From Methylococcales bacterium (lineage in GTDB: Bacteria > Pseudomonadota > Gammaproteobacteria > Methylococcales > Methylomonadaceae), in the NCBI GenBank assembly GCA_026398895.1, contig JAPLRZ010000036.1, positions 1 through 64,000 on the forward strand: DNA of 64,000 nt. Direction: 5' to 3'. The translations under genes and the position numbers were made by a program. The notes beneath the pieces are model-generated. The model saw nothing but the letters and a program-made list of their open reading frames with translations, searched no databases and was not told the DNA's origin. Below, one piece after another: positions 55,373 through 62,745 of this stretch; within the stretch, counting starts at the first letter, position 1; every line of letters begins with the position of its first letter.

Positions 55373-57868
55373 TTAATACTGACCCATATTTTCAATCCGA
55401 AACGGTTGATCCTTTACGATTTTATGAGTCGATTCACTATAACGCATCATCCAAAATTGCCCATCATCTTGTAACGTGAGCATCAAAGGTTTTCCATACA
55501 CTTTATGTTCAGCGGTTATTTTTTCCAGCGTATCTTCGCTATTTAAAATATGCCCGCCCTTAATTTCAATCAATAACATCCCTTCGCCGCGAATACGATT
55601 ATTAACCCCGATAATAAAATCTGGAAAATAACGCTGTCCATTGGGTAATACAATCCCTACTGAATACGGTTTACGATCTTTATTTCTATGCCACCAACTC
55701 ACTGTTTTACTGGTATCTGTTTCTAAAACTCTCGCAAACTTGCACTCTGTTTCGTTTAAATCGCTGGGCATAATGCCATAGCTATTTAAACTCGCTCGAT
55801 TAATAGCTTCAGACGCTTCTATTTCCTTGGGTAATTCAGCGGTTAAAATAATTTCTTTGTAGTCGGCTAGATAGGCTTTAGAGGCATTGCGGATTATCTT
55901 TGGATAAGAAACTAATATTGTATGTAAACAGCGTATCAACTCGCTATCAGATAAATCCATGCCTCGATGTCGGATATATTCGGATTTTAACCGCGTCAAT
56001 AAAGAGCTTTGTAAATCCTTTAAATCAATAAATTCAGCATCAAATAAAACCAGTTGAGCGCGTCGCGCTATGTCAGTCGCTGATAATCTTGCTTGGATGT
56101 TTTCAAGTAATTTATCGTCTTGATTAAAAATATCAATGGTTTGACGAATAATCTCTCTATTTCTACGCAACCCTGCATTTAATAGCGCGTCATCCAATCG
56201 TATTTTAGCAATAATACTGTCGGCTAATCCTGTGCTTAACGGTATACGCTCAGTTTTAAGCTGCACAGGGATAATGTCGCGTAACGCATAATAGCGATTG
56301 CCATTAATAGGCGGGCGATAATTGAGCGGCTTTTTATCGCCAATTTTATTTGCGTTTGGCTCAATAAAATCGCCTAATAATGCCCCCAATAAGGTTAAAT
56401 TTTCGCCGCTATATTCATATACTAAAGGATTCTGATGATTGTTTTCTGTTTCGGGTTTTTCTTCCCATGCTGGCGGATGATAGGGATTAGGCAATAATGA
56501 CAGTTGCCCATTATAAGATACCTGCACTTGTGTTGTTCCTGCGGTTTTTACCAGCAACGTATAGGGCGTAATTGCGGACATTTGTGTTTGAATCGCGTTG
56601 ATTTTTTCCGCTGCACTAATCAAACCGCCTTGTGTTTCACTATCCGCTAAAAACACATAACCAAAGCGTAATAGATTCGGTAAGGTTTTATTTGCGGCTT
56701 GCGTTTGCAAACGCCGATGTACGCGTAAAATACGCCCCACCACTTGAATGCCAAAATCGGTGCTTTGTGTACTGCGTAAAGAAACTAAAGTAAAAGCGCG
56801 GGGAGCATCAAAACCCAGTGCAGCCGCCACTTTAAAAATCAACACCTCTTTACTTTCATCACGCGCTACCACTGATAAATCATCATTCGGATCATCGGAG
56901 GTATACCACGCAATGGCTTCTTCAGGCACACCGATTTCTATCAAACGTTGTCTAGTTTTTTCAACCGTCATTTCTCCCGCTTTGCCTTTACTGTCAATTT
57001 GCACCAACATTAATGGAACAAGAGGAATTTTTAAGTTAGCTAATTCATTTTTAATGGCTTGATGTGTTTGCCAGCCGCCTTCTAAAGCAGTCAATTCTAA
57101 ATCAATTGGGACTTGCTGATTATCAGGGACAAGATAGGCAATCGACTTCACTGCTTCTTTAATCAGCCCCACATCAACCGCACTATCACGCGAGACCTGA
57201 ATTTTATGAATTTCAGCTAAACCTGCGGCTTTTTTGAATTTATCGACATCGGTATCATTAGGCGTGGCAGTAATCAATAGCGAAAACTCAGGCGACATAA
57301 TGTCCCGATAAAATTTAACTGCTTCATTTTCTTTGCTAAAGGTATGATGTGCTTCATCAATCACCACACCAATACGAAAACCCAGCTCACGCAATTCAAA
57401 AATAAACACATCCAAGGATAACGACACATCACCACTTTTCCGTAACAACCGTGTCGTGGCATTATTCGCCGCTACCGATGCCCAAGTCGTGACAAACACA
57501 TCGCCGCTGTTGGCTTTATGTGCAATGCGTTCACTGCTTAAGTCACGAATGTTCAGCCCATTAAAATCTTTTTTTAACGCACTTTTAGCTTGTTCTACCA
57601 AATTTTTAAACGGCGTGAACCAAAACCAAACAATCTTGGCATTATTAGGGTGATTGCAATTTGAAAAAGCCTCGGCAATTAACCCCGCCATTAAGGTTTT
57701 ACCTGCACCTGTTGGAGCTTCTAGCAATACACAACCATTAAACGCGCTAATTGTGCGGCGGCTTTCCACATCATTGGCTTGTTGTAATTGGCTTTCGGTA
57801 TAGCGAAAAATCTCTAAGGCATTATTAACTGCATCTTCTTGATAACCTTTAGGCGATACGATACTCAT
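55373..57868 (-). CDS. res: type III-like restriction endonuclease (DEAD/DEAH helicase-nuclease)
   Basis: 831 residues. Walker A EAPTGAGKTLMAGL (~54-67), DEAH box VIDEAHHTFSKE, motif III LLITATPNDTD, and helicase C-terminal part QVVGRILRVHRR. The C-terminal PD-(D/E)xK nuclease is visible as FPDFIIGVN...LLIEIKGGH. Smaller than the ~970-residue EcoP15I Res but with all motifs. With the Mod protein at 58403 it forms a type III-like restriction-modification system. A small conserved-looking gene lies between them. Confidence 0.9.
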   Translation of the reverse strand: MSIVSPKGYQEDAVNNALEIFRYTESQLQQANDVESRRTISAFNGCVLLEAPTGAGKTLMAGLIAEAFSNCNHPNNAKIVWFWFTPFKNLVEQAKSALKKDFNGLNIRDLSSERIAHKANSGDVFVTTWASVAANNATTRLLRKSGDVSLSLDVFIFELRELGFRIGVVIDEAHHTFSKENEAVKFYRDIMSPEFSLLITATPNDTDVDKFKKAAGLAEIHKIQVSRDSAVDVGLIKEAVKSIAYLVPDNQQVPIDLELTALEGGWQTHQAIKNELANLKIPLVPLMLVQIDSKGKAGEMTVEKTRQRLIEIGVPEEAIAWYTSDDPNDDLSVVARDESKEVLIFKVAAALGFDAPRAFTLVSLRSTQSTDFGIQVVGRILRVHRRLQTQAANKTLPNLLRFGYVFLADSETQGGLISAAEKINAIQTQMSAITPYTLLVKTAGTTQVQVSYNGQLSLLPNPYHPPAWEEKPETENNHQNPLVYEYSGENLTLLGALLGDFIEPNANKIGDKKPLNYRPPINGNRYYALRDIIPVQLKTERIPLSTGLADSIIAKIRLDDALLNAGLRRNREIIRQTIDIFNQDDKLLENIQARLSATDIARRAQLVLFDAEFIDLKDLQSSLLTRLKSEYIRHRGMDLSDSELIRCLHTILVSYPKIIRNASKAYLADYKEIILTAELPKEIEASEAINRASLNSYGIMPSDLNETECKFARVLETDTSKTVSWWHRNKDRKPYSVGIVLPNGQRYFPDFIIGVNNRIRGEGMLLIEIKGGHILNSEDTLEKITAEHKVYGKPLMLTLQDDGQFWMMRYSESTHKIVKDQPFRIENMGQY

Positions 57869-57890
57869 GCTTTACTCCCAAAAAAAATCC

Positions 57891-58136
57891 TTATTCATCA
57901 TCAGGAAAATACTCTAAAACCTCATCACGTTCCGCTTCCAGTTTTTCCCAGTCAGGCGATTGATAAGAGCGAATATTGGCTTCATCAATATTTTGTTTAT
58001 CAAAAAACGTATAAACAGGACGAAAAGCCGCACGATACAAATAATTCAAGTGCCAGTGCATTTCAGTTTCACCATTAATTCGGCGATAAATCTCCAGCAC
58101 AATGTCTTTATCGCTTGCATTTGTTAAGTCTGACAT
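57891..58136 (-). CDS. small protein encoded between mod and res
   Basis: 81 residues, highly acidic C-terminus (LEAERDEVLEYFPDDE), with a central MHWHLNYLYRAAFRPVYTFF. It lies 22 bases upstream of res and downstream of mod, with a repeat-filled gap on the mod side. No recognised domain. It may be an accessory of the restriction system; similar small genes sit in this position in related loci, to my recollection, but I cannot confirm it here. Confidence 0.7.
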   Translation of the reverse strand: MSDLTNASDKDIVLEIYRRINGETEMHWHLNYLYRAAFRPVYTFFDKQNIDEANIRSYQSPDWEKLEAERDEVLEYFPDDE

Positions 58137-58220
58137 TTTGATAATTCCTTAGGTTTAAGAGGTGTATTTCAATCTGGTTTCCACGCGCTGTTGGAATACA
58201 AACCAAGGTTTGAACTCCGA

Positions 58221-58349
58221 ATGCCCACAGTTAAGAATTTTTCCGTTCGCCCTGAGCTTGTCGAAGGGTGAATGGAAAAATCCGAAGCAAGAAGTTAAGC
58301 CGTTCAGCTTCGACAAGCTCAGCACGAACGGCTTAACTGTGGGCAGTGA
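58221..58349. repeat. nested inverted-repeat cluster between mod and the small gene
   Basis: Outer ATGCCCACAGTTAAG / CTTAACTGTGGGCA arms enclose GTTCGCCCTGAGCTTGTCGA and AGCTTCGACAAGCTCAGC: two units of the TTCGACAAGCTCA family. Further out, ACAAACCAAGGTTTGAACTC and AGTACAAACCTAGGCTTGTA (about 58198-58382) repeat too. Confidence 0.85.
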
Positions 58350-58402
58350 CGCGCCGCAGGAGTACAAACCTAGGCTTGTAATCCGAATGGAAGTTATAGC
58401 CG

Positions 58403-60058
58403 TCATGCTTTAACGCCTGTACCAAAGCGGTCAAGCAAAAATTTTGGTATCGGCAAGCAAGTCAGGTTTGCATTTTCAATATAGTGGCTTAATAAAGCAG
58501 GTTGCCATGAATAAACCGTTGTTTGTTGTTTTTCTAAACACTCAGTGACGGCGGTTAATTCCTGTTCAGTCAATTGGCATAGATACATCACCGTGTTATC
58601 AGCGGTTTGCAGTTGCTGTACGCTTGAGTTGGGATTAAAAACCGATAAAGCCACACCGTGACTCAGTTGTAACGCTGTCCATATTTGCGAATGTTGTATT
58701 TCAGTTAATAGTGTTTCTGAGGCAATGCGGCGGGTTTTTAAGTAAGCAAAGCCTGTCCTGAGCTTAGTCGAAGGAAGTCCAGTCGAAGGATTAACGCCTA
58801 AGCCTTCGACTTGTTCCGCTTTTTGGTTGGTGTAGCCTTGCATCACGCGGCGCACCCGTTCAGCGCACACATCACGGCACAAGTTTTTATCGGGTTCTGC
58901 TTCGGTGGCTTCGGTGTTGGAAACCAGAATAAAGCGGCGGTTGCCGCCGTCTTCGGCATTGAGTTTTAAAACTGCGTGGGCGGTTGTGCCTGAGCCTGCG
59001 AAAAAGTCTAAAACTATTGAATCTTTATCGCTCGCGCCTTGCCTGACTAATTCCTGTACAAATTGAGACGATTTTGGAAAATCAAAAGTGCGATACCCGA
59101 AAATATCATCTATTTCTCTAGTGCCATGATAAGTGTATAAATCTTGTCCGATTAATGACGAATAGCCCGTAAATTCGCTTTGCATTTCAGCCAGAAACAC
59201 TTTTAATCTTGGTCTTCCAGTTGGCTTTGAAGACCATAACACTCTTTTTTCTTCAATTAGTTGAGCCATTCTTTTTTTGTCGAATCGCCACCCCTGTTTA
59301 GGTCTTCCATAATTAATGCCTGTTGCGTGGTCGATTAAATCATAATGCAAATTAGGGCGGGCTTTTTCATCGGCTAAACCAACCATATTTCCACTTGTCC
59401 AACTTCCACGAATATCATTATCGGGATTTTTAAATTGTTCTCGGTCTCTTTCATCGCCTCTAATTTTCTGCCCGTAACATAAAACATATTCATGGTCTAA
59501 AGACGCGCCTGTTTTGGTTCTATTGTCTTTATTTTGTCTGCTTTTCCAAACAAATAAACCTATTCTGTTTGATTCTCCAAAAACCTGATTCATTAATAAC
59601 CCAAGATTTAAAACCTCGTTATCATCAATCGAAACAAAAATCACCCCATCCTCAGCCAACAAATCCCGCGCTAATTCCAAACGCCGATACATAAACTCCA
59701 GCCATTTGGAATGTTTATAAACATCATCCTTATCAATAAAACGGTCGTTATAAACAAAATCCTTATTGCCCGTGTTATACGGTGGGTCGATATAAATACA
59801 TTTCACCTGACCTTTATATGTCATGCGCAAATAACGCAAAGCATCAAAATTATCACCCTCAATAATTAAATTCTGAAAAGGCGCGTCACCACACGATAAT
59901 GATTCATCCAAATCCAAAGCGACAAAATCGGTATTAATCGCCCGTTCGTGTTCAATATCATCACGCTCCCAATATAAACCAAAGCGCGGCTTTTGATTTT
60001 TTGCGCGTAATTCTCTAATTAACTCTTCTTTGCTGTAATCGTCGTAATTATCTGCCAC
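58403..60058 (-). CDS. mod: type III-like DNA adenine methyltransferase (Mod, beta class), with repeat-encoded insertion
   Basis: 551 residues. Catalytic motif DPPYNTGN at ~93-100 comes before the SAM-binding FAGSGTT at ~358, the beta-class order. The target-recognition part lies between. GLG and GFAYLKTRRI in the C-terminal region are normally adjacent; here ~14 residues (VNPSTGLPSTKLRT) separate them, encoded by 58752-58800. That DNA is a TTCGACAAGCTCA-family repeat (CCTGTCCTGAGCTTAGTCGA), in frame. Its ends meet no stop, so the protein is full length. Methylates adenine in the recognition sequence to protect from Res. Confidence 0.9.
   Translation of the reverse strand: MADNYDDYSKEELIRELRAKNQKPRFGLYWERDDIEHERAINTDFVALDLDESLSCGDAPFQNLIIEGDNFDALRYLRMTYKGQVKCIYIDPPYNTGNKDFVYNDRFIDKDDVYKHSKWLEFMYRRLELARDLLAEDGVIFVSIDDNEVLNLGLLMNQVFGESNRIGLFVWKSRQNKDNRTKTGASLDHEYVLCYGQKIRGDERDREQFKNPDNDIRGSWTSGNMVGLADEKARPNLHYDLIDHATGINYGRPKQGWRFDKKRMAQLIEEKRVLWSSKPTGRPRLKVFLAEMQSEFTGYSSLIGQDLYTYHGTREIDDIFGYRTFDFPKSSQFVQELVRQGASDKDSIVLDFFAGSGTTAHAVLKLNAEDGGNRRFILVSNTEATEAEPDKNLCRDVCAERVRRVMQGYTNQKAEQVEGLGVNPSTGLPSTKLRTGFAYLKTRRIASETLLTEIQHSQIWTALQLSHGVALSVFNPNSSVQQLQTADNTVMYLCQLTEQELTAVTECLEKQQTTVYSWQPALLSHYIENANLTCLPIPKFLLDRFGTGVKA
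58750..58806. repeat. TTCGACAAGCTCA-family repeat inside mod
   Basis: GCCTGTCCTGAGCTTAGTCG, then AAGGAAGTCCAGTCGAAGG, then AAGCCTTCGAC. In frame in the methyltransferase coding sequence, as described for mod. Confidence 0.8.
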
Positions 60059-60133
60059 AGTTATTCCTATTTATCAGCACAAAAAGCCCTACGTTGTTCA
60101 GTGTGTGTTAGTGCGTGGTAGTATAACGGAAGG

Positions 60134-60233
60134 GTAGTGGGTTAAACCTGTGTTTTTCCTAGTTCGGAGTCCAAGGCATGACTTGGGCGTGTAAAAACGT
60201 CCAAAACGTGTTTTGGACTCCTGAACCCACTAC
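60134..60233. repeat. MITE-like family B, copy upstream of ubiX
   Basis: GTAGTGGGTTAAACCTGTG ... GAACCCACTAC with interior GTTCGGAGTCCAAGGCATGA and CCAAAACGTGTTTTGGACTC, nearly identical to 15726-15859 but 34 bp shorter. It ends 48 bases before the ubiX start. Confidence 0.9.
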
Positions 60234-60281
60234 AGGCTTTTACTATTGCTATTTAATACAATTCTAATGGGAACGGATGGA

Positions 60282-60851
60282 ATGAAAAAACGTTTAATTA
60301 TTGCCATGACGGGCGCGACGGGCGCAATCTACGGGCTAAGAATGCTGCAAATTTTGCAACCATTAGATGAATGGGAAGGTCATTTGATTATTTCATCGGC
60401 AGGCGTAGTGAATTTAAAATATGAATTAGATATGAAGCGGGCTGAAATCGCCGCGCTTGCTGATGTCACGCATGGTATTAATGACATTGCCGCCAGTATT
60501 GCCAGTGGTAGTTTTAAAACCGAAGGTATGATTATCGCCCCATGTTCGATGAAAACCTTAGCGGCGATTGCCCACGGTTTTGGTGATAATTTAATTTCAC
60601 GCGGTGCGGATGTGGTGCTAAAAGAACGGCGGCGATTAGTGGTGATGCCGCGTGAAACGCCGTTGCATTTAGTGCATATTCGCAATATGGCGATAGTGAC
60701 TGAAATGGGCGGTATTATGTATCCACCGATGCCTGCGTTTTATAATAAATCCAATTCAATCGCGGCAATGGTTGATGAAACGGTGGGGCGGGTGTTGAGT
60801 TTTTTTGATGTGCCTGTGAATGGTTTGTTCACGCCGTGGGAAGGTTTGTAG
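60282..60851 (+). CDS. ubiX: flavin prenyltransferase (3-octaprenyl-4-hydroxybenzoate carboxy-lyase partner)
   Basis: 189 residues from the ATG at 60282 (GGATGGA just upstream); an in-frame ATG 36 bases earlier is unlikely. Makes prenylated FMN for the UbiD decarboxylase of ubiquinone synthesis. Motifs: AMTGATGAIYGLRML, SGSFKTEGMIIAPCSMKTLA and RRRLVVMPRETPLHLVHIRN. Complete. ubiD is not next to it. Confidence 0.95.
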   Translation: MKKRLIIAMTGATGAIYGLRMLQILQPLDEWEGHLIISSAGVVNLKYELDMKRAEIAALADVTHGINDIAASIASGSFKTEGMIIAPCSMKTLAAIAHGFGDNLISRGADVVLKERRRLVVMPRETPLHLVHIRNMAIVTEMGGIMYPPMPAFYNKSNSIAAMVDETVGRVLSFFDVPVNGLFTPWEGL

Positions 60852-60906
60852 GAAAATGAGAGTCCAAAATATAATTTTGGACTCTGTTTTGCGGTTAAGC
60901 GTTAGC

Positions 60907-60983
60907 ACAATAAATGATGCCGTTCGTGGTGAGCTTGTCGAACCACTTTCACGCTTCGACAAGCTCAGCGCGAACGGTTTTTT
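60907..60983. repeat. TTCGACAAGCTCA-family inverted repeat downstream of ubiX
   Basis: GCCGTTCGTGGTGAGCTTGT then CGAACC / CGCTTCGACAAGCTCAGCGC then GAACGG. An exact 36-bp part of its right side (CAGCGCGAACGG...CTGCCTT, 60966-61001) is repeated at 61038-61073. Confidence 0.88.
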
Positions 60984-61037
60984 AATCACAAAAACTGCCT
61001 TCTAAAACCGTTGGGATGACATTGGTCAATGAGAGTT

Positions 61038-61073
61038 CAGCGCGAACGGTTTTTTAATCACAAAAACTGCCTT
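61038..61073. repeat. 36-bp direct duplication of 60966-61001
   Basis: The same 36 bases starting CAGCGCGAACGG occur twice, 72 bp apart, with no differences. It suggests a recent local duplication next to the repeat at 60907. It abuts the stop of the methyltransferase gene at 61076. Confidence 0.9.
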
Positions 61074-61075
61074 AG

Positions 61076-61831
61076 CTATAACGGTTTACGCGCCCGATGA
61101 CAACCTAACATTCCTGAAAAAATAGCTTTTGCTGATACATTGTCATAGCCTTTTTCTTCAAGCAGGATAGACAGTTCTTCAGTCGAGTAAAAAATTTCCA
61201 ACGCATTAATAAAATACTGAATCAGATTGTATGCCGCAGGGCTACTACGGAACAACAAGCCAGTACCGCTAAGACATAGCCGTAAATACGCATAGTAAAC
61301 TTTTTCTACCACGCGGTTGCTGGGTCTTAACATATCACAATGGTAAAAATAGCCATCTGGTTTAAGCACACGATGAATTTCACTGAATACATGGTCGATT
61401 CTTAAGTGCCGTGATGCAAATTGTAAAGTGACTACATCAAAATGATTGTCTGGAAAAGGCAAGGTGTGAACATCAGCAATCACGCTATTAATGTGAAACC
61501 CCAGCTTTTCAGCCCGTTGTCGTCCGACTTCCTGCATATCGGTACTACGATCAATGGCAGTAATTTCCAGCGTCGGCTCGCGTTTAAGTAAGGCGATGCC
61601 TATCGCATTAGTACCCGCACACACATCAAGTACCTTTTGTTGAGGTTTTAATTCAATCATCGACATAAATTGACGTAGAAACCAATTCCAACAGCCTAAA
61701 CTGGCAACTTGATTGCCACGATCATAATACGGGGCGATATTTTTAAACGCATCATTGAGTTGCTCAGACCAAACCGTGCTAAAAGCCGATTCTCGAACTT
61801 GTTCACGTTTGGTCAGTGGTGGTAAAGCCAT
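61076..61831 (-). CDS. UbiE/COQ5-like SAM-dependent methyltransferase
   Basis: 251 residues. The class I methyltransferase fold shows VLDVCAGTNAIGIALL (motif I), ITAIDRSTDM, and LPFPDNHFDVVTLQFASRHL. The opening FKNIAPYYDRGNQVASLG matches UbiE-type F..IA..YD.. . Related to ubiquinone/menaquinone C-methyltransferases, but the motif I DVCAGT differs slightly from E. coli UbiE (DLAGGTGD), so another substrate is possible. It lies downstream of the monohaem protein gene by 32 bases on the same strand. Confidence 0.85.
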   Translation of the reverse strand: MALPPLTKREQVRESAFSTVWSEQLNDAFKNIAPYYDRGNQVASLGCWNWFLRQFMSMIELKPQQKVLDVCAGTNAIGIALLKREPTLEITAIDRSTDMQEVGRQRAEKLGFHINSVIADVHTLPFPDNHFDVVTLQFASRHLRIDHVFSEIHRVLKPDGYFYHCDMLRPSNRVVEKVYYAYLRLCLSGTGLLFRSSPAAYNLIQYFINALEIFYSTEELSILLEEKGYDNVSAKAIFSGMLGCHRARKPL

Positions 61832-61863
61832 AGCTATAAAATCTCAGTTAATTAAAGTTGTTG

Positions 61864-62589
61864 TTATTTCTTTGTCCAGCGCGGCAGCCACATTTGTGCA
61901 AACGCGGTGACAAACATAACCATCGCCGCCAAACTATAACCTAAACCACCAATCATAGTAAACCAAGCACAGCTAGGCCAGAATTTGGTCAGCCACCATG
62001 AGGCAACATCTAACACCAAAAATGCAAATGGTGTTGAGATAAGAATGATTTTCCAGCGTTGATTAAATTCTGCCATGCCGAAAATCCAACCGACAAACAA
62101 GAAAATAAAACTGATACCAAATAAATGAATATGTGAAACGCGAGTCAATGAGGCGAGACTCGCACCATGATCAACTTCCGCTAAGCTGATAGCAACTTCC
62201 TTTTTGGCAATTTCTGGCAAGCCAGATTCTGCGTCATGACACTTCGCACAATGTTTTTCAAGCAAAGGACCTACTTTTTCCCATTGTTCAGCAGGTGCTT
62301 CATCACGCGCCCATTGAATCAAAGTAAAATTAACATCTTGCGGGGCTTTATCCTTCATTTTACCAGTGAGTGCCGCTTCTAACTTAGAGCCTGAACGATT
62401 GCCATAATAACTATAAACAATATCGTCCATCGACAAGCCTGCTTTACCATCTGCCATACCATGCGTGAGCATGATTTGCGCACCTGCCATACACAAACCT
62501 AAGCCGATAGTCAGCAAGAAAGCCGTAAACAAAACTCGGTAGGTTAAAGGCAGCTTACCCAATGTTACATCACCTTTTATTTCAACCAT
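61864..62589 (-). CDS. membrane-bound monohaem cytochrome c-like protein
   Basis: 241 residues. TM1 at ~20-40 is followed by an ~80-residue periplasmic part with one haem-c motif CAKCH (114-118). Three or four more hydrophobic helices follow (HIHLFGISFIFLFVGWIFG, IILISTPFAFLVLDVASWWL, FTMIGGLGYSLAAMVMFVTA). His residues in helix 2 (SHIHLF) could bind another haem or quinone. It is encoded downstream of the MtrB/PioB-type barrel, suggesting a shared electron route across the envelope. No family name is certain. Confidence 0.8.
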   Translation of the reverse strand: MVEIKGDVTLGKLPLTYRVLFTAFLLTIGLGLCMAGAQIMLTHGMADGKAGLSMDDIVYSYYGNRSGSKLEAALTGKMKDKAPQDVNFTLIQWARDEAPAEQWEKVGPLLEKHCAKCHDAESGLPEIAKKEVAISLAEVDHGASLASLTRVSHIHLFGISFIFLFVGWIFGMAEFNQRWKIILISTPFAFLVLDVASWWLTKFWPSCAWFTMIGGLGYSLAAMVMFVTAFAQMWLPRWTKK

Positions 62590-62745
62590 TTGTTACATTC
62601 CTAAAAATTGTGAATATTTAAGGCAACCCTAGAGCAGAGTAGCTTAAAGTTTCTATGTGGCGTTTTTTAAATAATGCCGCAAAAAACGACAAACAAGAAT
62701 ACAAAAAATTGTATCCCTGTTTGTCGCTTACAATGCGAAAATTTA

